Source of the DNA: VYFG01 sp965203365
Lineage (GTDB): Bacteria; Pseudomonadota; Gammaproteobacteria; Arenicellales; Poriferihabitantaceae
Direction: 5' to 3'
Assembly: GCA_965203365.1 (NCBI GenBank)
Contig: OZ241878.1
Location: 3,635,959-3,699,958, forward strand
Length of the DNA: 64,000 nucleotides
Each line of letters opens with the position of its first letter. Position 1 is the stretch's first letter. The notes under the pieces were generated by a model. That model was not told where the DNA came from. It saw only the letters and a list, made by a program, of their open reading frames with translations, and did no database searches. The position numbers were made by a program, and so were the translations under genes. Shown here in pieces: positions 26,708 through 36,379 of the stretch.

Positions 26708-27348
26708 CCGTTCCGGTCCAGGAGCAAGCCCTCCGTGGATTATCCATCGGGACCATCGTGTACCTTGATGGGGTGATCTATACGGCTCGCGAGGGAGTCT
26801 ATCAGCGAGTCATTGGGGAGGGTCATCCCTTGCCGCCCGGGCTGTCGTCGCTCAGCAACGTGAATTTTCATTGCTCGCCCGCTGCAGCGGTCGAACCCGA
26901 CGGCCGTTTCAAGGTCGGCGGCGTGACCGCCACAGCCAGCTTCCGATTCGCCCAGTGGATGGTCGAATGGTTCCGGGTGTCCGGTGCCCGCATCGTGATT
27001 GGCAAGGGGGGGATGTCTGGACAGGACTACCGTGATCTGTTCTTGCCTGCGGGGGCCATCTATCTGACCACCGTGGGCTATGGAACCGGTGCCCTGCTTG
27101 GGCGAGGTATTCGGGGAGTGCTTGAGGTGCACTGGCTGGAGGAACTGGGCAATGCCCAAGCCATGTGGGTCTTTGAAGTCGAGAACTTCGGCCCATTTAT
27201 CGTCGACAGTGACCTGGCCGGAAACAGCCTGTTCGAGCAGCAGGCGGCCGAAGTGAACCAGAATCTGGAACAGTTGTATGCCGGGCTGACTCCCCCGGCA
27301 CTCAGTCGCTATGGCGAAACGGATGATCGGAAGGATGAGTTGATCTGA
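26668..27348 (+). CDS. Class I fumarate hydratase, beta subunit
   Basis: A 226-residue fumarase C-terminal domain protein (TtdB/FumA-C type) with the conserved IGKGGM motif near residue 108. It pairs with the alpha subunit. I prefer ATG 26668, 40 bases inside the alpha gene, because homology begins with the strand preceding VRLTVPV; an in-frame ATG 12 codons upstream is possible. It is the last gene of the run, followed by a 217-base gap. Confidence 0.87.
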   Translation: MANSTHHFKTVRLTVPVQEQALRGLSIGTIVYLDGVIYTAREGVYQRVIGEGHPLPPGLSSLSNVNFHCSPAAAVEPDGRFKVGGVTATASFRFAQWMVEWFRVSGARIVIGKGGMSGQDYRDLFLPAGAIYLTTVGYGTGALLGRGIRGVLEVHWLEELGNAQAMWVFEVENFGPFIVDSDLAGNSLFEQQAAEVNQNLEQLYAGLTPPALSRYGETDDRKDELI

Positions 27349-27565
27349 ATGATCGGTGGCTCATTCCGGGATCCGGGAGGTTCCAGAGGGTATCGGGGTG
27401 GCGACAGACTTTGGGGTGAGGTAGGATGCTACAGTCGCTTTGGGTCTGCGGTGGGATAGAAATCGGGGTTCAGGATTCCGTGGCCGGAATTCGGCCTTGT
27501 GATAAATTGCGGTCACATCCCAGCGACTCTGGGACACTGGTAGTCATTTTTTGTCAGAAGTTATC

Positions 27566-28183
27566 ATGGTTATGAAGCAATCTTCCAATACGTTTTGGCA
27601 TCAGGTGGCCGTGACGCGAGAGGATCGAGAGCAGCTCAACCGGCACGCCAGTATGATTCTATGGTTTACTGGCCTATCCGGGAGCGGGAAATCGACCTTG
27701 GCCCATGCGGTGGGACTGAAGCTTCACCAGCTCGGTTGTCGAACCGTTGTGCTGGATGGTGACAATGTGCGTCATGGGTTGTGTGGCGATCTGGGTTTCA
27801 GCCACGAGGACCGAACGGAGAACATCCGCCGGATCGGTCAAGTTGCCCGCCTATTTATTGATGCCGGATTGATCGTATTGACGGCATTCATATCGCCCTA
27901 TCGGGTGGACCGAGAACGGGTTCGTCGGATGGTGGAGCGTGAAAGTGATTTCATTGAGATCTATTGTGACTGTGCGCTGGAAATCTGTGAAGAACGTGAC
28001 GTCAAGGGTTTGTATCAACGGGCTCGCAAGGGAGAAATTGAAGCCTTTACGGGCATATCCTCACCCTACGAGAAACCAAAGAACCCTGACCTGGTGCTAT
28101 CCACCGGAGAGTTCGGTGTGGACGAGTGTGTAGGGCAAATTATTGAATATCTCAAGTCCCGGCAGTTGTTCCCCGCCCATTGA
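27566..28183 (+). CDS. cysC: Adenylyl-sulfate kinase
   Basis: A 205-residue APS kinase that phosphorylates adenylyl sulfate to PAPS. The P-loop GLSGSGKST and the DGDNVRHGL substrate-binding stretch are clear, as are the FISPYR and KNPDLVL family blocks. AGAAG precedes ATG 27566; an upstream in-frame TTG is less likely. No cysN or cysD lies nearby, so sulfate activation genes must be elsewhere, or PAPS is made for sulfation. Confidence 0.95.
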   Translation: MVMKQSSNTFWHQVAVTREDREQLNRHASMILWFTGLSGSGKSTLAHAVGLKLHQLGCRTVVLDGDNVRHGLCGDLGFSHEDRTENIRRIGQVARLFIDAGLIVLTAFISPYRVDRERVRRMVERESDFIEIYCDCALEICEERDVKGLYQRARKGEIEAFTGISSPYEKPKNPDLVLSTGEFGVDECVGQIIEYLKSRQLFPAH

Positions 28184-28371
28184 CGGTGGACCCGTTACCC
28201 GGCAAGTGGCAGGCATTGTCACGAGGCGCTGGAGTCTGATGGTGTTCACTCGTATACGCCGGGTTAGTCTCGGCCGGAAATCCCAAGCCTGATGGACCAC
28301 GGCATCGCGGATGCAGCGAACCGGGCGGGGGCGTCAGGTAGGATATCGGTACCATGGATTGAATCGGACAA

Positions 28372-29118
28372 TTAAGCGCTGTAGCCGGCATCCACATTCA
28401 CCAGCGAACCGGTCATATAGCTGGCCTCATCGGAAGCCAGAAAGAAGACCACCCTGGCAATCTCTTCCGGCTCGGCCAGTCGGCCTGCCGGCACGGTGTC
28501 GGCAAGGGCTTCCAGCATCTCTTTTGTCACGGGCTCGGGTCGTTCTGATTGCAGCATGGGGGTGTTGACCTCACCAGGACACACGGCGTTGATTCGGATG
28601 CCATCCTGGGCGAATTCCAAGGCCATGGCCCGGGTGATCTGATGGACGGCTCCCTTGGAAGCACAATAGGCAATCACGCCCGGTGCACCGACATGACCCC
28701 AGATGGAACCGAAATTGATGATGGCGCCGGACCGCTGTGCCATCATCACCCTGAGCACGGCCCGGCTCATGTAGAACAGGCCATCGACATTGGTGCTCAT
28801 GACCCGCTGCCAGTCGTCATCGCTCGTGGTCAGGGTGTTGTGTCGGGAGATGGCACCCGCCGCATTGACCAGCACATCAATGCGCCCCAGACGGTCCATG
28901 ACTTCGGTCACCACGCGATGGCAGAACCGGGAATCCCCCACATCGCCGACGAGTACCTGACTGATATGAGCCATTCCTGGATGATCGCCGACCGAGGAGT
29001 CTTGGCGATCCACAATGGTTACGGTGGCACCCGCATTGGCGAACATCCCGGCGGTGGCCGCCCCCATTCCGGACTGTCCGCCGGTGACGATGATGCTCTT
29101 GTCGCTGAACGTTGTCAT
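28372..29118 (-). CDS. SDR-family oxidoreductase
   Basis: A 248-residue classical short-chain dehydrogenase. It has the NAD(P)-binding TGGQSGMG (12-19), NAAG, an active-site Ser in INFGSIWG and the YCASK catalytic YxxxK, and ends with a typical GSLVNVDAGYSA tail. An Asp at the end of strand 2 (IVDRQD) favours NAD. The substrate is not deducible. The start overlaps the moeB-like stop (ATGA), so the two are cotranscribed. Confidence 0.92.
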   Translation of the reverse strand: MTTFSDKSIIVTGGQSGMGAATAGMFANAGATVTIVDRQDSSVGDHPGMAHISQVLVGDVGDSRFCHRVVTEVMDRLGRIDVLVNAAGAISRHNTLTTSDDDWQRVMSTNVDGLFYMSRAVLRVMMAQRSGAIINFGSIWGHVGAPGVIAYCASKGAVHQITRAMALEFAQDGIRINAVCPGEVNTPMLQSERPEPVTKEMLEALADTVPAGRLAEPEEIARVVFFLASDEASYMTGSLVNVDAGYSA

Positions 29119-29861
29119 TTGGAACCACAGGCTGGACATTGTGCATTTCTTGGCAGCACCATTTTCTGCCACTCCATGAACTGGGCATCGAACAGCCAGA
29201 CGGCGCCATGGAGTTGGCCTCGATTCAGCAGGATGTTGATGGCCTCCAGTGCCTGCATAGTGCCGATGACGCCGACCAAGGGGGAAATCACCCCCTCGGC
29301 CGCACAAGTGGCGGCCTCGACCGCCCGGTCGGGATACAGGCACTGATAACAGGGGCTGTCGGGTAGCCGGGGGTCGAAGGCGGTCACCTGACCTTCCCAG
29401 CGGATCGCGGCACCCGAGACCAGGGGGGTGCGGGTACGCAAGGACGCATCGTTGAGTTGGAACCGGGTCGGGAAATTGTCAGTGCAGTCCATCAAGACAT
29501 CATGGCTTTCAGCCAACTCATCGAATTCCTCGGCTCCCAGGGTGTAATCCAGGCAGGTGACTCTCAGGTCCGGATTGATGGCCCGCAGGCATCGGGCGGC
29601 CGATTCCGTTTTGAGTTGTCCAATGTCGGCATAGGTGTGCGCAATCTGTCGCTGCAGATTCGAGGGGTCCACCACATCGAAGTCGGCGAGCGTCAGTTGC
29701 TCCACTCCGGCCGCGGCTAGATACATGGCCGCAGGGGAACCCAATCCACCGAGACCCACGATCAGCACCGAAGCTTCCCGGATGGCCTGCTGTCCGGCTT
29801 CTGCCACGAGAGGGAGCCGGATCTGGCGGCTGTAACGGTCGAGGAAGGTGGGGTGATGCAT
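29115..29861 (-). CDS. moeB: MoeB/ThiF-family adenylyltransferase
   Basis: A 248-residue E1-like enzyme that adenylates the C-terminus of a small sulfur-carrier protein such as MoaD or ThiS. It has the nucleotide-binding GLGGLGSP, the RQIAHTYADIG segment, and both zinc-binding CxxC pairs (CYQC, CPAC). MoeB and ThiF are hard to tell apart by sequence; no moa or thi gene is nearby. The start at 29861 gives normal length; the open frame continues far upstream but without homology. Confidence 0.9.
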   Translation of the reverse strand: MHHPTFLDRYSRQIRLPLVAEAGQQAIREASVLIVGLGGLGSPAAMYLAAAGVEQLTLADFDVVDPSNLQRQIAHTYADIGQLKTESAARCLRAINPDLRVTCLDYTLGAEEFDELAESHDVLMDCTDNFPTRFQLNDASLRTRTPLVSGAAIRWEGQVTAFDPRLPDSPCYQCLYPDRAVEAATCAAEGVISPLVGVIGTMQALEAINILLNRGQLHGAVWLFDAQFMEWQKMVLPRNAQCPACGSK

Positions 29862-29975
29862 TGGTCGATGATTGATTGGATGATGATGGCAATCTTGCCA
29901 CAATTTCGGGTGGTGAATCCTTGTTTCGACAATCCATGTCGGGAAATCGGAATATCCGCCCCATATATATGCCCC

Positions 29976-30440
29976 ATGACCATGCAAGATAAGACGGGCA
30001 TCGTCCCCGTCAGCGGTGAATACCGGCTGTCGGCCTCTAGGGCGCGGGTCTGGCACCGACTGCAGGAACCGGCCGTGCTCCAGTACTGTATCCGGGGTTG
30101 CGAAGAGGTGGTGCGGTCGGCTGATGGCGTGTACCATGCGGTGTTCGAGGTTGGAGTGGGACCCGCCAAAGGGCAGTTGCATGCTAGGTTGAGCGTACTG
30201 GAAATCGATCCGCCTGATGAGTATGGCCTGCAGGCCGAAACCCACCTTCGGTTCCTGGGTCGTGCACAGGGGAGTGCACAGGTCCGGTTGACTCCATACG
30301 ATGGCGAAACCATGTTGACCTACCGTGGGGAGGTTCATGTCAAGGGCTGGCTTGCCCATCTCGGAGACAGTCGGCTGTCGACGGCGGCGGATCGTGCCAT
30401 GGCGCATTTCTTTGAACGCTTCGCCGAGGTTGTAGTCTGA
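29976..30440 (+). CDS. SRPBCC-family protein, CoxG-like
   Basis: A 154-residue START/SRPBCC-fold protein resembling CoxG (SGEYRLSASRARVWHRLQEP ... VLQYCIRGCEE). In carbon monoxide dehydrogenase operons CoxG helps membrane attachment, but no cox genes are here, so the role is unknown. It diverges from the moeB-SDR pair with 114 bases between. ATG 29976 or 29982 could start it. Confidence 0.78.
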   Translation: MTMQDKTGIVPVSGEYRLSASRARVWHRLQEPAVLQYCIRGCEEVVRSADGVYHAVFEVGVGPAKGQLHARLSVLEIDPPDEYGLQAETHLRFLGRAQGSAQVRLTPYDGETMLTYRGEVHVKGWLAHLGDSRLSTAADRAMAHFFERFAEVVV

Positions 30441-30603
30441 CTTGGCTATTGGTATGGTTCCGTTTCTGTGAAACAATTCACCAACCATCAACCCATGAGC
30501 AGTCATCAGACTCGGTCCTGATCGGAGAAGGCCGAAACGGCCGGGTCTGGCAGTCTGTGTGGGCCGCACACCAATGGATACCAGCCGTCTGGCAGGAGGT
30601 TTC

Positions 30604-33366
30604 ATGAAATCCGGTATAACCGATCTCGCATTTCTGAACGGTGGCAATCTGAATTATCTGGAGTCCCTGTACCAGGAGTCCTTGCACGATGAAGTCGACG
30701 GGGCCTGGGCGCAGATTGCCGCGTTGCTGCCTGAAGTCCAGCCGCTGAGCCAAACGGAAGTCAACCTAAGGGGTTCTCGGCAGTGGATGGAGACGGCCGC
30801 CCATAAGCAAGGCCAAGTGTCCAAACTCATTATGGGCTATCGGTCTCTCGGACACCTGCTGGCCGAGATCGACCCCATTGATACCATGCCCAGAGGCGAT
30901 GCCAGTGAACTCGACCTCGAGCAATACGAACTGTCCGAGATGGACCTGGACAGTGAATTCGATAGCGGTGACCTGGCTGGCGGCGGGCGCAAGACCCTGC
31001 GAGCCATACTGGACTATCTCCGGGAAGCCTACTGTGGGCCGATCGGCTATGAGTTCCGCTATCTCACCTCAATGGAACAGCGCCAATGGCTGATGGCCCA
31101 GGTCGAGAAGGACCCGGTTCGACCCAACCTGTCACGGGATGATCGTCTGCGGGTGCTGACCAAACTGATTGCCGCCGAGGGTCTGGAGCGCTACCTGCAT
31201 ACCCGCTATGTCGGGCAGAAGCGGTTCTCTCTGGAAGGGGCGGACAGCCTGATCCCCATGCTGTCGGAGTTGATTCAGCGATTCGGGCGCAAGGATGTCA
31301 AGGAAGTCATCATCGGGATGGCACACCGCGGACGCCTCAATGTCCTGGTGAACATTCTGGGCAAATCCCCGGCCGAACTGTTCAGCGAATTCGAAGGCGA
31401 CTACCATACGGAGAACGAGGATACCCAGACCGGGGACGTCAAATACCATCAGGGATTTTCTGCCGACATCCAGACCGACGGCGGCAATGTGCATGTGGCG
31501 CTGTCTTTCAATCCATCGCACCTGGAAATCATCAATCCCGTGGTGGAGGGGTCGGCCAGGGCCCGTCAGGAGCGTCGCCAGGATGCCCAGAGATCCCTGG
31601 TGGTGCCGATCCTCATTCACGGGGACGCCGCCTTCGCCGGTCAGGGGGTGGTGATGGAGACCCTGAATATGTCCCGAACCCGGGGTTATTCCACCGGCGG
31701 CACGATTCACATCATCATCAACAATCAGATCGGCTTTACCACCAACACGCTCGACGCCCGTTCGACTCTGTATTGTACGGAAGTCGCCAAGATGATCCAG
31801 GTGCCGATCTTTCATGTGAATGGTGACGACCCGGAAGCGGTCATCACGACTGCGCGCCTCGCCATGGACTATCGGAACCGGTTCGCCCAGGATGTCGTCA
31901 TCGACATGGTCTGCTACCGGCGCCATGGTCATAACGAGGCGGATGAGCCGTCCATCACCCAGCCGATTATGTACGGCAAGATCCGCGATCACAAAACCCC
32001 CAGGGAAATCTATGCGGAACGTCTGACTTCATTGGGAGTGATGTCCGCTCATGAGGTCAAGGAACTGGTAGAGGATTACCGTAATCAACTCGATAGCGGC
32101 AATATTGTCGCAGGACAGGTCATCGACCCCAACAAGGCCCTGAGGATGGAAAACTGGGAACCGTATCTGAACCAGGATTGGGATGCCGAGACGCATACCG
32201 GCGTTGAAGCCGAGCGACTGGTCCAGCTGAGTGAGAGGCTGGCCCGATGGCCAGCGGATTTCAAGGTGCACCCACGGGTGTCCAAGGTGCTCGCCGAACG
32301 CGTGGACATGGCTCGGGGCCATCGCCCCGTGGACTGGGGCGGGGCGGAGTTGCTGGCTTATGGCACCTTGCTGGAAGACGGGTACAAGGTGCGGCTGTCC
32401 GGTCAGGACGCTGGACGCGGCACCTTCAGCCACCGTCACGCGACACTGCATGACCAGTCGCAACCCCGGACCCATGTTCCCCTTCAGTACATCACCGACA
32501 TTCCCAGTGACTTTCTGGTGATCAATTCGTTGCTGTCGGAAGAGGCGGTTCTGGGGTTCGAGTATGGCTATGCGACGACCGCCCCCAAGACATTGGTCAT
32601 CTGGGAAGCTCAGTTCGGGGATTTTGTCAACGGAGCGCAAGTGGTCATCGACCAGTTCATCTCCAGCAGCGAGGCGAAATGGTCCCGGTTATGTGGCCTG
32701 ACGATGTTTCTGCCCCATGGTCTCGAGGGACAGGGTCCCGAACATTCCTCGGCCCGACTGGAGCGCTTTTTGCAGTTGTGTGCGGAAAACAACCTGCAGG
32801 TCTGTGTGCCGACCACCCCCGCCCAGATGTTCCATATGCTTCGCCGTCAACTCATCCGACCGTTGCGCAAGCCATTGATTGTCATGACGCCGAAGAGCCT
32901 GCTCCGACACAAGCTGTCGGTGTCTTCGGTGGATGAGTTGGTCACCGGCCGGTTCCAACCCGTGATCAATGAAATCGACGCCCTGGATCCGGCCGGGATC
33001 AAGCGGGTGGTCTTGTGCAGCGGCAAGGTATATTTCGATCTCCTGGAAGAACGTCGTCTGAAGGGAATTCAGCAGGTGGCCGTGCTGCGCCTTGAGCAAC
33101 TTCACCCGTTCCCCCATGACTACATCCGCGAGGCGCTCGGGGGCTATCCCAACGCCACCGAACTGGTCTGGTGTCAGGAAGAGCCGAAAAATCAGGGTGC
33201 CTGGTATCAGATTTACTATTATCTCAGCCAACTGCGCAACCCGTCGGCCGGGCAGAAGCTGCGTTATGTTGGTCGGGAAGGATCTCCCGCTCCGGCGGTG
33301 GGATACTATAAATTGCATGTCGAGCAGCAACGCAAGCTGGTAGCTGAAGCTTTGAAGATGGACTGA
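30604..33366 (+). CDS. sucA: 2-oxoglutarate dehydrogenase E1
   Basis: A 920-residue thiamine-diphosphate enzyme that decarboxylates 2-oxoglutarate and reductively succinylates lipoyl-E2. Family blocks are clear: the E1 N-terminal YLESLYQ segment, MAHRGRLN, a TPP-binding GDAAFAGQG to NNQIGFTT region, and the SHRHATLHDQ transketolase segment. ATG 30604 is preceded by a perfect AGGAGG five bases upstream, which decides it over an in-frame start 15 codons earlier. sucB and lpd follow in the same direction; sdhCDAB and sucCD are not adjacent. Confidence 0.97.
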   Translation: MKSGITDLAFLNGGNLNYLESLYQESLHDEVDGAWAQIAALLPEVQPLSQTEVNLRGSRQWMETAAHKQGQVSKLIMGYRSLGHLLAEIDPIDTMPRGDASELDLEQYELSEMDLDSEFDSGDLAGGGRKTLRAILDYLREAYCGPIGYEFRYLTSMEQRQWLMAQVEKDPVRPNLSRDDRLRVLTKLIAAEGLERYLHTRYVGQKRFSLEGADSLIPMLSELIQRFGRKDVKEVIIGMAHRGRLNVLVNILGKSPAELFSEFEGDYHTENEDTQTGDVKYHQGFSADIQTDGGNVHVALSFNPSHLEIINPVVEGSARARQERRQDAQRSLVVPILIHGDAAFAGQGVVMETLNMSRTRGYSTGGTIHIIINNQIGFTTNTLDARSTLYCTEVAKMIQVPIFHVNGDDPEAVITTARLAMDYRNRFAQDVVIDMVCYRRHGHNEADEPSITQPIMYGKIRDHKTPREIYAERLTSLGVMSAHEVKELVEDYRNQLDSGNIVAGQVIDPNKALRMENWEPYLNQDWDAETHTGVEAERLVQLSERLARWPADFKVHPRVSKVLAERVDMARGHRPVDWGGAELLAYGTLLEDGYKVRLSGQDAGRGTFSHRHATLHDQSQPRTHVPLQYITDIPSDFLVINSLLSEEAVLGFEYGYATTAPKTLVIWEAQFGDFVNGAQVVIDQFISSSEAKWSRLCGLTMFLPHGLEGQGPEHSSARLERFLQLCAENNLQVCVPTTPAQMFHMLRRQLIRPLRKPLIVMTPKSLLRHKLSVSSVDELVTGRFQPVINEIDALDPAGIKRVVLCSGKVYFDLLEERRLKGIQQVAVLRLEQLHPFPHDYIREALGGYPNATELVWCQEEPKNQGAWYQIYYYLSQLRNPSAGQKLRYVGREGSPAPAVGYYKLHVEQQRKLVAEALKMD

Positions 33367-33411
33367 TGCAGGGCGTCAGACTGGTTAACTTTTTCTCTTG
33401 ATCCCAAACCC

Positions 33412-34686
33412 ATGGCCATAGAAATCAAGGTCCCCCAACTGCCGGAATCCGTTGCGGATGGAACGTTACTCGACTGGAATCGACAACCCGGTGAGACCGT
33501 GCATCGCGATGATGTGTTGGTGGAAGTGGAAACCGACAAGGTCGTGCTGGAAGTCCCGGCCCCGATCAGTGGGGTGCTGACCGAGATCCGCACCGCCAGT
33601 GGAGAGACGGTCACGTCAGAACAGGTGCTGGCGATCTTGGATCCGGCGGCCGACACCGCCTCCCCGATCCCTGACGCTGACCATATTCCCTTGATTCGGG
33701 AGGATGAGGCGGCGGCGATGCCCACTGCCGACGAAGCCCATCTCATGGCCCCCGCCGTGAACCGGATGGTGCGGGAATACGGACTCAATCCGGCCGATAT
33801 CCCGCCCACGGGACCGGGCGGTCGACTGACCAAGGAGGATGTCCTGGGCTACATTGCCCGTGAAGTGACCCCGGATGAGGATCCGGAAACCGACGAAGCA
33901 GTGCCCGAAGCCCCTGAAGCCCCCTTGGTGCCTGCTCCCGCTGTGACCAGGACGCTCGATTCGACGGCCCCGGTGACTCCGGGTATCCGGGAGGAGATTC
34001 GCGAACCGATGTCCCGCCTGCGTCAGACGATCGCTGCGCGTCTGGTGCAGTCACAGCAGACGGCCGCCATGCTGACGACATTCAACGAGGTCAACATGCA
34101 GCCGGTGATGTCCCTTCGAAGCCGCCATCGCGATGCGTTCGAGAACACTCATGGAGTGCGCTTGGGATTCATGTCGTTTTTTGTCCGCGCCAGTGTGGTC
34201 GCGCTGCAGAAATTTCCGCTGGTGAACGCCTATATTGATGGAACGGATATCGTGCGGCATCAATTTCATGACATTGGGATTGCGGTGTCCTCTCCCCGGG
34301 GGCTGGTGGTGCCGATTCTTCGTAATTGTGAAGCCATGGGATTCGCGGAGATCGAGTCGCGCATCGCAGCCTTCGGTGCCCAGGCCAAGGAGGGAAAAAT
34401 CGACCTGAAGGATCTGACCGGCGGCACATTCACCATTACCAATGGGGGTGTGTTCGGTTCTCTGGTGTCCACGCCCATCATCAACCCGCCGCAAAGCGCC
34501 ATTTTGGGCATGCACGCCATCCAGGAGCGACCGGTCGTGGAAAACGGAGAAGTCGTGGTTCGCCCGATGATGTATCTGGCCTTGTCCTATGACCATCGGA
34601 TCATTGACGGCAAGGAGGCGGTGCAGTTTCTGGTCACCATCAAGCAGATGGTGGAGGATCCGGCGAGACTGTTGCTGGGATGCTGA
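33412..34686 (+). CDS. sucB: Dihydrolipoamide succinyltransferase E2
   Basis: A 424-residue E2 core protein. The lipoyl domain (1-77) has the modified Lys 43 in ETDKVVLE; the peripheral subunit-binding domain follows at about 110-145 (APAVNRMVREYGL). A Pro/Glu/Ala-rich linker leads to the catalytic domain (about 195-424) with active-site SYDHRIIDGKEA. It carries succinyl groups from SucA to CoA. 45 bases separate it from sucA. Confidence 0.97.
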   Translation: MAIEIKVPQLPESVADGTLLDWNRQPGETVHRDDVLVEVETDKVVLEVPAPISGVLTEIRTASGETVTSEQVLAILDPAADTASPIPDADHIPLIREDEAAAMPTADEAHLMAPAVNRMVREYGLNPADIPPTGPGGRLTKEDVLGYIAREVTPDEDPETDEAVPEAPEAPLVPAPAVTRTLDSTAPVTPGIREEIREPMSRLRQTIAARLVQSQQTAAMLTTFNEVNMQPVMSLRSRHRDAFENTHGVRLGFMSFFVRASVVALQKFPLVNAYIDGTDIVRHQFHDIGIAVSSPRGLVVPILRNCEAMGFAEIESRIAAFGAQAKEGKIDLKDLTGGTFTITNGGVFGSLVSTPIINPPQSAILGMHAIQERPVVENGEVVVRPMMYLALSYDHRIIDGKEAVQFLVTIKQMVEDPARLLLGC

Positions 34687-34711
34687 TGGAGATCAAGGGG
34701 GGGATCGGCCG

Positions 34712-34729
34712 TCCGTGCAACAGCACGGA
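34712..34729. other. Intercistronic hairpin
   Basis: TCCGTGC and GCACGGA form a perfect 7-bp stem with an AACA loop in the 113-base gap between sucB and lpd. No T-run follows, so mRNA stabilisation is more likely than termination. Confidence 0.4.
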
Positions 34730-34799
34730 TGGATGGGTGAACGACTCGGACTTGGGCCCGTGGTGGGACCAGGACGGATGTCCAACGGTGAGGTAGAAG

Positions 34800-36230
34800 A
34801 TGTCGGTGCTTTATGATGTGATCGTAGTCGGGGGTGGACCCGGGGGTTATGTGGCAGCCATTCGTTGCGCCCAACTTGGCATGGTCACCGCCTGCATTGA
34901 TGATCGTATGGATGCGGACGGCCATCCGTCGCTGGGGGGCACCTGCCTCAATGTGGGCTGTATCCCTTCCAAGGCTTTGCTGGAATCCTCGGAGCAGTAC
35001 CACCGGATCCGGCATCAGGTGGCCGCCCATGGCATTCAAGTGGAGAATGTCTCCATGGATATTGCCGCAATGCAGGCCCGCAAAGAGCAGGTCGTGGCCA
35101 GTCTGACGGGAGGAATTGCCACCTTGTTCAAGGCCAACAAGGTCGCTCCCATTTTCGGCCGGGGACGGTTGATGTCCGACAAGAATGTGGCCGTGCTGGA
35201 TCCGGTGACCGGTGACTTGCGACAGACCCTGACGGCCAAGAACATCATCCTGGCGCCAGGCTCCGTGCCGATGGCGTTACCGGCCGTCCCCTATGACGGA
35301 CAGATGATCGTCGATTCCACCGGGGCCCTGAATTTCGATCGAGTCCCCGACAGGCTGGGGATTATCGGGGCCGGGGTCATTGGGTTGGAGCTCGGCAGCG
35401 TCTGGAGTCGACTCGGCTCCCAGGTGCTGCTGCTGGAGGCATTGCCGGACTTTCTGGCCCTGGCTGATTCGCATATATCACGCGAAGCCGCCCGTCAGTT
35501 TCGCCAGCAGGCATTGGAGATTCGGCTCGGGGCCACTGTAGACCGGGTCAGCACCACACCCAGTGGCCTGTTGCTGCATTACACCCGGCAGGGAGAGTCG
35601 GAGCAAGTGGAAGTGGACCGGGTGATCGTGGCCGTGGGACGGCGCCCAGCAACGGAAGGCCTTCTGGCGGCCGACTGCGGTGTGTCCACAGATGCCCGCG
35701 GGTTTATTGAGGTGAATGATGTTTGTCGGACGGCCGAAGAGGGGATCTGGGCGATTGGCGATGCGGTCCGGGGTCCCATGCTGGCTCACAAGAGCAGTGA
35801 GGAGGGGGTCGCGGTGGCGGAAAGAATTGCGGGCCAGCCCGGCCATGTGGACTTTAACCTGATCCCATGGGTCATTTACACGGCCCCGGAAATTGCCTGG
35901 GTGGGGAAAACTGAGTCACAATTGCAATCGGAAGAGATTCCGGTCCGATCCGGGATGTTTCCTTTCGCGGCGACCGGTCGGGCCCAGGCCACGGGGAACC
36001 CCACGGGCCTGGTGAAGGTGGTGGCCCATGCGGAAACCGACCGGATACTGGGGGTGCACATGGTGGGGCCGCATGTGTCCGAACTGATGGCCGAATGTGT
36101 GGTGGCGATGGCGTTTCACGCCAGTTCGGAGGATATTGCGCGCATCGTCCATGCCCATCCCACCTTGTCTGAGGCGGTGCATGAGGCCGCCCTGGCGGTG
36201 GACCGACGCGCGATCCACAAATTCGGTTGA
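34800..36230 (+). CDS. lpd: Dihydrolipoyl dehydrogenase E3
   Basis: A 476-residue flavoprotein that reoxidises dihydrolipoamide with NAD+. It has the FAD-binding GGGPGG (11-16), the redox-active pair in GGTCLNVGCIPSK, a second nucleotide-binding GAGVIGLE and the C-terminal active-site HAHPTLSEA. GAGGTAGAAG precedes the ATG. It is the third gene of the SucA-SucB-Lpd set and may also serve other lipoyl complexes. Confidence 0.97.
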   Translation: MSVLYDVIVVGGGPGGYVAAIRCAQLGMVTACIDDRMDADGHPSLGGTCLNVGCIPSKALLESSEQYHRIRHQVAAHGIQVENVSMDIAAMQARKEQVVASLTGGIATLFKANKVAPIFGRGRLMSDKNVAVLDPVTGDLRQTLTAKNIILAPGSVPMALPAVPYDGQMIVDSTGALNFDRVPDRLGIIGAGVIGLELGSVWSRLGSQVLLLEALPDFLALADSHISREAARQFRQQALEIRLGATVDRVSTTPSGLLLHYTRQGESEQVEVDRVIVAVGRRPATEGLLAADCGVSTDARGFIEVNDVCRTAEEGIWAIGDAVRGPMLAHKSSEEGVAVAERIAGQPGHVDFNLIPWVIYTAPEIAWVGKTESQLQSEEIPVRSGMFPFAATGRAQATGNPTGLVKVVAHAETDRILGVHMVGPHVSELMAECVVAMAFHASSEDIARIVHAHPTLSEAVHEAALAVDRRAIHKFG

Positions 36231-36379
36231 GTCGACGACCCCTGTCCCCATGCTGGACGGGGCATGGTCTTGTGCTGGCCGGCCGCGGATGCCATGGTAT
36301 CTGACTGGCCGCGGGCCGGACCTTGGGTCGTGGATGTGACTCATCCTTTCACGAGGTCAGCATTCCCGGAACCCAACCG

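Noticed and set aside
31132..31992. A 286-codon minus-strand frame
   Set aside because: Antisense of sucA, His/Asp-rich translation typical of shadow frames.
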